Origin: JAVWIF01 sp036639635 | Lineage (GTDB): Bacteria > Bacillota_I > Bacilli_A > Erysipelotrichales > Erysipelotrichaceae | Direction of reading: 5' to 3' | DNA length: 27,241 nt | NCBI GenBank assembly: GCA_036639635.1 | Contig: JAVWIF010000021.1 | Location: 1 to 27,241 of the forward strand | In this document: positions 16,051 through 23,090 of the stretch, piece by piece | Position numbering within the stretch: the first letter of the stretch is position 1 | Layout of the letters: every line of letters begins with the position of its first letter | Made by a program: the position numbers and the translations under genes | The notes under the pieces: generated by a model | Seen by the model: only the letters and a program-made list of their open reading frames with translations | Database searches by the model: none | What the model was told of the DNA's origin: nothing

Positions 16051-16126
16051 AACCATTTGGTTTTTAAAACATCGTTACTGTCAAACATTTGCCCTTGACA
16101 TTAGAACCACTCGATTTCTCAAGTTT

Positions 16127-16609
16127 TTACTTTAATCCAACAATTTTTACTTGATAAGGATCTTCTACATTCTCTACTTCAACAAGGTCGCCTAATTTAT
16201 GATCCATTAGTGCACTTGCTAAAGGAGTAATATTAGAAAGCTTTCCATGCAATGGGTCAGCTTCAATAGAACCAACGATTGTATACGTTTCTTCGCTATT
16301 GTCTCCCATATCTAAAATAGTAACAGTAGAGCCTAATATTACACTTTTTTTCTTAATAGAAGCTTTTCCTTCAACAATGATTTCAGCATTTGAAATCATA
16401 TTTTCTAAATCACGAATTCTTGCCTCTACTCTCGCTTGATGATCACGCGCTGCGTCATAATCAGCATTCTCACTAAGGTCACCTTGTGCACGTGCTTCTT
16501 GTAATTCACGGATTACTTCATCACGTACTACGTGAATTAAATGATCCTGTTCTTTTGTTAATTCTTCTAAACCTTCTTTTGTTACTAAAAATTTTTCTTC
16601 TTGAGCCAT
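16127..16609 (-). CDS. greA: Transcription elongation factor GreA
   Basis: GreA enters the RNA polymerase secondary channel and stimulates cleavage of backtracked transcripts. The 160-aa length is typical. The N-terminal coiled coil ends with the acidic tip GDLSENADYDAA (about 44-55), where the two Asp/Glu residues that act at the active site lie. The C-terminal FKBP-like domain contains GSIEADPLHGKLSNITPLASALM. An AGGAG ribosome site precedes the start. It has its own extended -10 promoter and terminator, although it sits after mltG in the same order as in other Firmicutes. Confidence 0.95.
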   Translation of the reverse strand: MAQEEKFLVTKEGLEELTKEQDHLIHVVRDEVIRELQEARAQGDLSENADYDAARDHQARVEARIRDLENMISNAEIIVEGKASIKKKSVILGSTVTILDMGDNSEETYTIVGSIEADPLHGKLSNITPLASALMDHKLGDLVEVENVEDPYQVKIVGLK

Positions 16610-16632
16610 AATTTCACTCCTATTCGTGGGTT

Positions 16633-16641
16633 ATTATACCA
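16633..16641 (-). promoter_or_regulatory. Extended -10 promoter of greA
   Basis: On the minus strand TGG-TATAAT is a perfect extended -10 about 24 bases before the greA start. The -35 position (TAGCAT) is poor. No convincing hairpin terminator for mltG was found in the spacer 16642-16755. Confidence 0.6.
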
Positions 16642-16755
16642 TATTTTCTTTCGTAATGCTATTTAATTTCATGATTAACAAGTCAATCGTTGATGCTGAT
16701 CTCTACATAAGCTAAGAATTTTCAATATTCGATAGATTTTGCAATTCCACCGCTG

Positions 16756-17826
16756 TTATTTTCTTAAATTAAATTTGTCAATGTTGGCTTCTTGTTCGTC
16801 TAAAGTTTTTGCATAATATACTTTTCCATCCCCATTAATATCTGCTACAAAGTATAAATAGTCATTATCTTTAGGGTTAAGAACCGCATGGATTGCTTCT
16901 TCACCAGGATTTAAAATAGGTCCAATTGGCAATCCTTTGTTTACATATGTATTGTAAGGAGATGATACATCTGTTTTCACTTCACAATCATCACTAGAAG
17001 TTAAGTTGTCATATAAGGCATAACAAACCGTAACACTTGATTGTAAAGGCATATCGATTTTTAAACGGTTATAGAAAACTCCTGCAATCATATCCATATC
17101 TTTTTTTGCACTTGCTTCATATTGCACAACACTTGCTAAGGTAACAAGCTGGTGAACATCTAACTTATTCTTTTTAATATCGTCTTCATACTTTTTATAG
17201 ATACTTTGAAAGTGATCTAGAAAAGTGCTAGTAATTTCTTTTGCAGTAGCATTTGCTTTAAATATATAGGTTTCTGGAAATAAATATCCTTCTAATTTAA
17301 CCTTATAGTTTGTATTCAATATACTTTCATCTAAGAAAGGATAGGTCTTCATCAACTCTTTTAAATAAGCATCATCATTCCAAAGTGCTAAGGTATCAGC
17401 TTTTGGTAGACCCATCTTTGTTTCTAATAAAGCAGCGACATCTTTTGCCCACATTCCTTCTTTAAACGTAATGTTAACTTCATCACCTTTGGCTAACTTT
17501 GCATCATTTAAAACTTGTAATATTTTTTTACTATCCCAAGCTTTATCAATCACAAAATTACCTGCTTTTATATCATTTAGCCCATGTAACTTACTGTATA
17601 GTTTTGTAACGCTCGCATTTTTAATGAGTTTTTTATCTTGTAGACGTTGTACTACTTGACTAGGTGTTTCGCCACTTTCTACTACAAAAACAACTTCTTC
17701 TTTCGTTGCACTCACACTTTTTAAATTAGATGAATAATAGAAGTAAGTACCTCCTGCTACTAGCAATACGACAACAACGACAATACTCGCAATAAGTGCG
17801 ATTTTATTCTTCAACAGATTCTTCAT
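16756..17826 (-). CDS. mltG: Endolytic murein transglycosylase MltG
   Basis: MltG (YceG family) cleaves nascent glycan strands in the membrane and is thought to release or terminate peptidoglycan chains. The 356-aa protein has an N-terminal membrane helix (about 9-30), a LysM-like segment (about 45-110, VESGETPSQVVQRL) and the YceG catalytic domain. The catalytic Glu lies in VVQYEASA near residue 236, followed by AGVFYNRL, PLQSS and GLPIGPILNPG. The start lies inside the preceding DUF1292 gene (23-base overlap). Its presence beside ireB and ruvX is conserved. Confidence 0.92.
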   Translation of the reverse strand: MKNLLKNKIALIASIVVVVVLLVAGGTYFYYSSNLKSVSATKEEVVFVVESGETPSQVVQRLQDKKLIKNASVTKLYSKLHGLNDIKAGNFVIDKAWDSKKILQVLNDAKLAKGDEVNITFKEGMWAKDVAALLETKMGLPKADTLALWNDDAYLKELMKTYPFLDESILNTNYKVKLEGYLFPETYIFKANATAKEITSTFLDHFQSIYKKYEDDIKKNKLDVHQLVTLASVVQYEASAKKDMDMIAGVFYNRLKIDMPLQSSVTVCYALYDNLTSSDDCEVKTDVSSPYNTYVNKGLPIGPILNPGEEAIHAVLNPKDNDYLYFVADINGDGKVYYAKTLDEQEANIDKFNLRK

Positions 17827-18064
17827 CGTCTTGGAACGCTCCTATTACTTCTTCAATCATTCGCCATTCTTCTTCATTGTCTACTGGTAACAAGTTTCCT
17901 TCTGCATCATAAGCAGAAGCAAATACTTCATCACTTTCTTCATCTGGATCAACAAATACAACATAACTTTTTTTACGTTCTTCATCTTCAAAAGTAAATA
18001 AAATCTCCATTCTTTTTTCATTGCCGTTTTCATCGCTTACATATAAGCTACTTGAATCTAACAT
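17804..18064 (-). CDS. DUF1292 family protein, YrzB-like
   Basis: A small acidic protein of 86 aa (family UPF0473/DUF1292) with the typical segments ENGNEKRMEILFTFEDEERKK and YVVFVDPDEE, and an acidic tail. No catalytic motif is visible and the function is unknown. The family is found between ruvX and mltG in many Firmicutes, as here. A GGAGG ribosome site lies six bases before the ATG. The last 23 bases overlap mltG. Confidence 0.85.
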   Translation of the reverse strand: MLDSSSLYVSDENGNEKRMEILFTFEDEERKKSYVVFVDPDEESDEVFASAYDAEGNLLPVDNEEEWRMIEEVIGAFQDDEESVEE

Positions 18065-18087
18065 ACATTTGTCCTCCTATTATTCAA

Positions 18088-18103
18088 AAGGGCTTACGCC
18101 CTT
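18088..18103 (-). other. Intercistronic hairpin between ruvX and the DUF1292 gene
   Basis: AAGGGC and GCCCTT form a six-pair stem with a four-base loop (TTAC on the plus strand), directly after the ruvX stop codon. On the minus strand only four T in all follow before GAATAA, too few for a strong terminator. It may reduce or stabilise the downstream message, or be a weak attenuator inside the operon. Confidence 0.5.
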
Positions 18104-18520
18104 CTATTTAAATGTACTATCTAGATAGCTCTGTAAAATTTGTACTGCAGCTACCTGATCAATGACTTTCTTTCTTTTTTTCCGTGACACATCCGCAAAA
18201 ATCAACATTTTCTCAGCCGCAACTGTTGTTAAACGCTCATCCCATAAAATAACTTCCATGCCAATCGATTCTAGTTTTTCCTTAAACATAATAGAAATAT
18301 TCCCTCGAACACCAATATCTCCATTCATATGTTTAGGCATCCCTAAAACACATTTTTTAATATGCAACTCCTGAATGTGTTTTTGTGCGAATTGAAAAGC
18401 TGCCTCATAATCATCATCTTTAAAACGGATGGTTTCTACCGTTCTTGCAATCATGCCAAGCTCATCGCTAACGCTTACTCCAAGTGTTCTACTACCTAAA
18501 TCAAGTCCTAATATTCGCAT
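18104..18520 (-). CDS. ruvX: Holliday junction resolvase-like protein RuvX/YqgF
   Basis: An RNase H-fold protein of 138 aa. The N-terminal LGLDLGSRTLGVSVSDE (about 3-20) gives the first catalytic Asp, ILWDERLTT (near 96) the Glu, and KKVIDQVAAVQIL near the end the last Asp. In E. coli the family processes the 5' end of pre-16S rRNA; in other bacteria a Holliday junction nuclease has been reported. The start overlaps the ireB stop by one base. The family length and place in the operon are standard. Confidence 0.92.
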   Translation of the reverse strand: MRILGLDLGSRTLGVSVSDELGMIARTVETIRFKDDDYEAAFQFAQKHIQELHIKKCVLGMPKHMNGDIGVRGNISIMFKEKLESIGMEVILWDERLTTVAAEKMLIFADVSRKKRKKVIDQVAAVQILQSYLDSTFK

Positions 18521-18777
18521 TATTTATCTTCTTCCAAATAACTGCGAACAAGTTCTTCAATAATTTCATAACGTTCTACACTTTGAATAACACTACGTGC
18601 ATTATTATGTGAAGATATGTAAGCAGGATCATTAGAAATCAAATATCCAGCTAACTGGTTAACAGAATTATAACCACGTTCATCTAGTGCGTCTTTAACT
18701 AAGCGTAATACATGTTTGATATTGTCTCTCTTTAATTCATCGGATTTAAAAGACATTGTTTCCGTTACATCTTTCAT
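18520..18777 (-). CDS. ireB: IreB family regulatory phosphoprotein (UPF0297)
   Basis: An 85-aa protein of the IreB/YrzL family. The core NSVNQLAGYLISNDPAYISSHNNAR (about 37-61) and the ending EELVRSYLEE are family signatures. In Enterococcus faecalis IreB is a small protein phosphorylated on N-terminal threonines by the PASTA kinase IreK and limits cephalosporin resistance. Two threonines (T5, T7) near the start here could be the counterpart sites, which is inference. A GGAGG ribosome site precedes the ATG. It follows alaS by 61 bases without a terminator. Confidence 0.9.
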   Translation of the reverse strand: MKDVTETMSFKSDELKRDNIKHVLRLVKDALDERGYNSVNQLAGYLISNDPAYISSHNNARSVIQSVERYEIIEELVRSYLEEDK

Positions 18778-18838
18778 ACGTATTACCTCCTTTTGTTCTT
18801 GTCTATATTTTAACTTACTTTGATGAAAATTTAAAGGG

Positions 18839-21463
18839 TTATGCTAGCTTATTTTTAATTATATCCATAGCTTCACCAATTTTTGTGACATCTTTACCCC
18901 CAGACTGCGCAAAATCGACTCTTCCGCCTCCTTTTCCATCACAAATACTAGCCGCTTCACGAACCAAGTCACCACATTTAATTCCACTTTCTACAAATGC
19001 TTTATCGCATCCAGAAACAAACACTACTTTGTCATCAACTATGCTTCCTAAAAAGACTAAACTATTTTCTTGTTTACTGATTAGATTATGGACAATATCT
19101 TTTAAAGCATTCGCATCACTTCCATCAAGACGCTCTATTAAAATATAACGATCATTGGATTTTACAAAGTTACTTGCCAAATCACTAGCTTTTAAAGATT
19201 GCATCTGTGATTGTAATTGCGCCACTTCTTTTTTAAGTTGACTATTTTCATCTAAGACTTGTTGGAGTTTTCCTTCCACATTAGAAATCCCTTTTAAATT
19301 CATATCTAGGGCAATACTACATAATGTGTCATGTTCTTTCGCAAATTCTAAATAAGCACTCAAGCGCGTCTTCGCAATAATTCTACGAATACCTGAACCA
19401 ATACTTTCTTCCGCAATGATTTTACAAATTCCAATTTCTTGCGTATTGTCTACATGACAGCCTCCACAAAACTCTTTAGAAACATCTCCCATACTAACAA
19501 CACGAACAAAGTCCCCATATTTTTCATCAAATAAAGCCGTTGCTCCGCTCTTTTTAGCTTCTTCAATTGGCATTTCTACTTTTGTTACTTCATAATGATT
19601 TGAAATATAACGATTGACAATTTTTTCAATTTCTCTTAATTGTTCATCATTTACTTTTTCAAAGTGCGTAAAATCAAAACGTAAATATTCATCACTTACA
19701 TAAGAACCAGCTTGTTGAATATGACTTCCTACGACTTCTTTTAAAGCGCTTTGGATTAAATGTGTACAGGAGTGATTGCTCGTTATAATATCACGTCTAG
19801 CACTGTCTACTTCTAAACTGACTTTGTCTCCGATATGCATACAGCCTTCCTTAATTTCAACTGTATGAAGGTGTTGTTTATGTGGTGCTTTACTTGTTTT
19901 ACAAACAAGTCCTTGTGCATTTCCATAAAACGTTCCACTATCGCCGACTTGTCCACCGCTCTCTGCATAAAACACTGTTTTATCAAAGATGACATCTCCA
20001 CAATCTTGTAATTCTTCAACTTGTACCCCATCTTTAAATAAAGCGATCACACGTGCTTCACACTTGCGTTGATTATAGCCTAAAAAAGAACTCTCTTCAA
20101 CAAATGACATTAAATCAGCAGATTGACTAGCCATCGATTCAGCATCACCACGTGCACTACGTGCGCGCTCTCTTTGTTGTTCCATTTCTGCTTGAAAGCC
20201 ATCACTATCAAGTGTATAACCACTTTCCTCAGCCATTTCGATGCTTAATTCTAAAGGGAAACCATAGGTATCATATAATTTAAATGCTGTAGCTCCATCA
20301 ATAATTTTCGTATCTTTGGTTTTTTTCATAACTTCTAACATGAGCTTTTCACCATCGGCTAATGTTGTATGGAAACGCTCTTCTTCAGCTTTTACAAGTT
20401 TTGCTATATATGCTAATTTCTCTTCTAAATAAGGATAAAAATCTTTCATAATATCATAAACTACAGGCACCAATTTATACATAAATGCACCTTCAATTTT
20501 TAATTTTTTACCAAAGCGAACAGCTCTTCTTAAAACTCTACGAAGTACATAACCACGTCCTTCATTAGAGAACAATGCCCCATCTGCTAAAGCAAACGTA
20601 ACCGTACGTATATGATCAGCAATTACTCTAAAAGCCATTTTATTTTTAGGGTCATCATATTTACATTTGGTATATGCTTCACAAGCATGAATTAAAGGCA
20701 AGAATAAATCTGTATCAAAGTTTGTTTCTCCACCTTGTACCAAACTAACCAATCGCTCTAATCCCATACCCGTATCAATATTCTTTTGTGGTAATTCTTT
20801 ATAGTCTTTACGATCTAATTCAGGTTTACAATCGTATTGTGAAAATACAACATTCCAAACTTCAATATAACGATCGTTATCAATCTCTTCAAAGAATAAT
20901 TTTTCACCTAAATTTTCACTATCATAAGCAATGCCTCGATCATAGAATATTTCACTATCAGGACCCCCTGGTCCTTCTCCTATTTCCCAAAAGTTTCCCA
21001 TCGTTTTTAAAATATGTGTTGGATCAATCTTACAAACCTCTGTCCATATCCGATATGCCTCTACATCATCACTATAAACAGTTACATATAACTTTTCTTT
21101 AGGAAAACCAATCCACTCTTCGCTTGTTAAAAACTCCCAAGCAAACTGTATCGCATCTTCTTTAAAATAATCACCAATCGAAAAGTTTCCTAACATTTCA
21201 AAAAAAGTATGATGACGTGCAGTTTTCCCTACATTTTCAATATCATTTGTACGTATTGATTTTTGTGCATTCACAATACGATTATTTGCAGGTTTCTCAC
21301 TTCCATCAAAGTATTTCTTTAGTGCTGCAACTCCTGCATTAATCCATAATAAAGTAGGATCATTATGTGGTACTAGACTTGCGCCTGGTTCCACCATATG
21401 TCCTTGTTTTTTAAAGTAATCCAAAAACATTTGACGTACTTCATTTCCTGTTAATTGTTTCAT
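18839..21463 (-). CDS. alaS: Alanyl-tRNA synthetase
   Basis: This class II enzyme charges tRNA-Ala. The 874-aa protein has the aminoacylation domain (RHHTFFEMLGNFSIGDYFK near 60-80), a tRNA-recognition domain, an editing domain with HSCTH (near 562) and CGGCH (near 663) as zinc and catalytic residues, and a C-terminal DHHA1 domain ending GGGRVDFAQSGG. ATG 21463 was chosen because GGAGG lies eight bases upstream. The in-frame extension to 21556 runs through the T-box and terminator and is not coding. Expression is controlled by the alanine T-box leader, so the downstream genes ireB, ruvX and mltG may share the response to uncharged tRNA-Ala. Confidence 0.97.
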   Translation of the reverse strand: MKQLTGNEVRQMFLDYFKKQGHMVEPGASLVPHNDPTLLWINAGVAALKKYFDGSEKPANNRIVNAQKSIRTNDIENVGKTARHHTFFEMLGNFSIGDYFKEDAIQFAWEFLTSEEWIGFPKEKLYVTVYSDDVEAYRIWTEVCKIDPTHILKTMGNFWEIGEGPGGPDSEIFYDRGIAYDSENLGEKLFFEEIDNDRYIEVWNVVFSQYDCKPELDRKDYKELPQKNIDTGMGLERLVSLVQGGETNFDTDLFLPLIHACEAYTKCKYDDPKNKMAFRVIADHIRTVTFALADGALFSNEGRGYVLRRVLRRAVRFGKKLKIEGAFMYKLVPVVYDIMKDFYPYLEEKLAYIAKLVKAEEERFHTTLADGEKLMLEVMKKTKDTKIIDGATAFKLYDTYGFPLELSIEMAEESGYTLDSDGFQAEMEQQRERARSARGDAESMASQSADLMSFVEESSFLGYNQRKCEARVIALFKDGVQVEELQDCGDVIFDKTVFYAESGGQVGDSGTFYGNAQGLVCKTSKAPHKQHLHTVEIKEGCMHIGDKVSLEVDSARRDIITSNHSCTHLIQSALKEVVGSHIQQAGSYVSDEYLRFDFTHFEKVNDEQLREIEKIVNRYISNHYEVTKVEMPIEEAKKSGATALFDEKYGDFVRVVSMGDVSKEFCGGCHVDNTQEIGICKIIAEESIGSGIRRIIAKTRLSAYLEFAKEHDTLCSIALDMNLKGISNVEGKLQQVLDENSQLKKEVAQLQSQMQSLKASDLASNFVKSNDRYILIERLDGSDANALKDIVHNLISKQENSLVFLGSIVDDKVVFVSGCDKAFVESGIKCGDLVREAASICDGKGGGRVDFAQSGGKDVTKIGEAMDIIKNKLA

Positions 21464-21479
21464 CTTTTTTTCCTCCATT

Positions 21480-21511
21480 AAAAAAAACGTTCCTCTAAAA
21501 ATCCAGGAACG
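21480..21511 (-). terminator. Regulated terminator of the alaS T-box leader
   Basis: CGTTCCT (21488-21494) pairs with AGGAACG (21505-21511), followed on the minus strand by eight T. It ends about 15 bases before the alaS start codon and is the terminator that the T-box prevents from forming when uncharged tRNA binds. Confidence 0.9.
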
Positions 21512-21706
21512 CAAAAATTTATTTACGCGGTACCATCCTAGTTCACTCTCAATCAAAGAGCACCCTCATATATTCTCATAACGCTAGAATTTGCGCAAGA
21601 CTCCAAAGTAGCTTCCCATATCATTTCATCAAGCTTTCACCAACCGCTTTTTCTCTATGCATGAAATAAAAATCGTACTCATCTTTTTCATTGCCTTGTT
21701 ACTTAC
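21480..21706 (-). ncRNA. T-box riboswitch leader, alanine-specific
   Basis: The leader has the ordered T-box parts on the minus strand: an AGTA motif in stem I (GATGAGTACGA), the GGTTGGTGAAAGC element, a specifier loop with the codon GCT (Ala, 21610-21612) in GGGAAGCTACTTTGG, and the T-box TAGGATGGTACCGCG (21526-21540). The intrinsic terminator follows. The GCT specifier matches the downstream gene alaS. Uncharged tRNA-Ala should pair with the specifier through its anticodon and with the T-box through its acceptor end. Confidence 0.95.
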
Positions 21707-21712
21707 GCGTAT

Positions 21713-21741
21713 ATTATAACAAACTTCTTACTTTACCGCAA
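21713..21741 (-). promoter_or_regulatory. Promoter of the alaS T-box operon
   Basis: On the minus strand TTGCGG (21736-21741) and a perfect TATAAT (21713-21718) are separated by 17 bases. The predicted start near 21706 gives a leader of about 240 nt, the usual size for T-box genes. Confidence 0.7.
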
Positions 21742-21744
21742 GAA

Positions 21745-22845
21745 TCAAGCTGCATAATCTTCATCTTTCATCGCTTCATCAAAGTCTTGCCAAATCGTAT
21801 CCCAATCGCCTACATCATCACTTGTTTTACTATGTAAATAAGAACGAAATGCAATTTGGGCAATCGCTGCAAAAATCGGTGATAATATGACGCCGATTAC
21901 ACCAAAGAAAGCCTCTGATATAAAGATAAAAACAAAGGTTAAAATAGGACGTACATTCATTGTTCGATTGAAGATTAAAGGTTGAATAACATTGGATTCT
22001 ATCTGTTGTAACAACCATACGATTGCAAAGGCTACAAATGGGAATGTAGGATAACTTAACAAGCCCACAACGCCGATTAACACGAGTCCAATAGTTGCTC
22101 CTACATAAGGAAACAAATTAAGTAATGCTAAGATAATAGCATACAATACCGCATTCGGAAAATGTGCTAGATATAACACGGTACCTACACTAATACTGAT
22201 AAAAAACAAATCTAAAAAAGTACCTACTAAATACTGGAAAATAATATTACTCATCGTATAATAAAATGTTGAAAATTGATGATAGTTAGGTATTAGCTTC
22301 TTAAAAGTACGCTTCCAGAATGCTAAATCAATCGAAATAAAAAATGCAGTGATATAAGAAATCCCAAACTTAGTAATCCAATTCATACCACTTTTTATTG
22401 AATCAAGAGCAATACTATAGCCTTCTTTAAAGTATGTTTCTTTTAGTTCTTCTAAATGATTATAGGTAATATGATATGTTTGCATAAAGTGTTCTATTTT
22501 TTCAATCCAAGCAGGTATTACATTCACAAAGTCAAGGACTTGTCGATAAACTACTGGCACTAATAACACGACAAACAAACTACCTATAAAAAAGAGCCCC
22601 ACATAAACAATCATCACAGATACACGCAAAGGAAACTTGTGCGCTAAATAATCAATCAATGGTTGAAACAAAAAAGCAAGGACACCACCCATTAAAATTG
22701 GTAAAAAGGAATCATATATATCGGTGATTCGTTCATATATTGATACTTGTTTTAAGATGAGTATACATAGTAAGATACAGAGTAAAGGTGCCATGATTTG
22801 TTTTGAAATGCGAATCATGCGTTCAATCATTGCTTGTAACTTCAT
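21745..22845 (-). CDS. AI-2E (PerM) family membrane transporter
   Basis: A polytopic membrane protein of 366 aa from the AI-2E/YtvI/PerM family. There are paired hydrophobic segments near 15-75, a soluble stretch (about 95-150) and several helices in the C-terminal half, where IESNVIQPLIFNRTMNVRP (about 278-296) is the family signature. Named members export autoinducer-2 or act as Na+/H+ antiporters; the substrate here cannot be read from sequence. The place between recD2 and alaS matches other Firmicutes. The start codon lies directly after the U-tract of a terminator hairpin and has no good ribosome site, so the real start or promoter is uncertain. The C-terminal tail is acidic. Confidence 0.8.
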   Translation of the reverse strand: MKLQAMIERMIRISKQIMAPLLCILLCILILKQVSIYERITDIYDSFLPILMGGVLAFLFQPLIDYLAHKFPLRVSVMIVYVGLFFIGSLFVVLLVPVVYRQVLDFVNVIPAWIEKIEHFMQTYHITYNHLEELKETYFKEGYSIALDSIKSGMNWITKFGISYITAFFISIDLAFWKRTFKKLIPNYHQFSTFYYTMSNIIFQYLVGTFLDLFFISISVGTVLYLAHFPNAVLYAIILALLNLFPYVGATIGLVLIGVVGLLSYPTFPFVAFAIVWLLQQIESNVIQPLIFNRTMNVRPILTFVFIFISEAFFGVIGVILSPIFAAIAQIAFRSYLHSKTSDDVGDWDTIWQDFDEAMKDEDYAA

Positions 22846-22846
22846 A

Positions 22847-22871
22847 AAAGAAAAACCCCGTAGTTGGGGTT
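22847..22871 (-). terminator. Terminator after the recD2 microprotein gene
   Basis: AACCCC (22854-22859) pairs with GGGGTT (22866-22871) over a six-base loop. On the minus strand TTTTTCTTTT follows. The stem overlaps the stop codon of the 58-aa gene, and the U-tract ends against the start codon of the AI-2E gene. Confidence 0.75.
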
Positions 22872-23046
22872 AGTCAATGTCCATATAATCGCAAATATGA
22901 TCATATGTCTTATGAAACTTCTTTAATATTTTCTTTTTTTGCTTTTTGGTAGTATGACAAATATCCTCAAGTTCTTCTTCTTGATTATAGCCAATATAAA
23001 TACCTACCATCAACGCAAGTCCTGCACTAACAAAACATTTATTCAT
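22870..23046 (-). CDS. Small membrane protein of unknown function (58 aa)
   Basis: I do not recognise this gene. It encodes 58 residues. The N-terminus has one hydrophobic segment (VSAGLALMVGIYIGY, about 6-20), probably a membrane anchor. A charged part follows, with an acidic patch (EEELED), a lysine-rich stretch (KKQKKKILKKF) and an acidic end (YMDID), containing two cysteines and several His. ATG 23046 was chosen because AGGAG lies eight bases upstream; the longer in-frame start at 23064 would include that ribosome site. It lies 44 bases after recD2 and is closed by a terminator. The general layout resembles small YtxH-like anchored proteins, but no family is assigned. Confidence 0.65.
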   Translation of the reverse strand: MNKCFVSAGLALMVGIYIGYNQEEELEDICHTTKKQKKKILKKFHKTYDHICDYMDID

Positions 23047-23090
23047 ATCATTCACTCCTATCATACATAGTATGGGAACAAATCATAGCT

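Larger units (their letters stand above)
15939..16079. repeat. Nested inverted repeats around the greA terminator
   Basis: AGTAACGAT at 15939-15947 is the exact inverse complement of ATCGTTACT at 16071-16079. Between them the greA terminator stem uses the same core (TAACG at 16018-16022, CGTTA at 16036-16040). There are thus four copies of TAACG/CGTTA, two in each orientation, which allows alternative pairings. The rest of this greA-comEA spacer (15835-16126) shows no gene. Confidence 0.45.

Noticed and set aside
16025..16058. Ten-codon minus-strand ORF overlapping the greA terminator, a possible leader peptide
   Set aside because: There is no ribosome site, and the codons are the terminator stem itself.
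16642..16755. Possible mltG terminator or regulatory RNA in the mltG-greA spacer
   Set aside because: No stem longer than four pairs with a U-tract was found; TTGACT is present but without a -10 at proper spacing.
18756..19148. 130-codon plus-strand ORF opposite the alaS 3' end
   Set aside because: It lies opposite conserved AlaRS DHHA1 coding sequence and has no promoter or family features.
21464..21556. N-terminal extension of the alaS ORF by 31 codons
   Set aside because: It runs through the T-box sequence and the terminator hairpin; a good ribosome site precedes the ATG at 21463.
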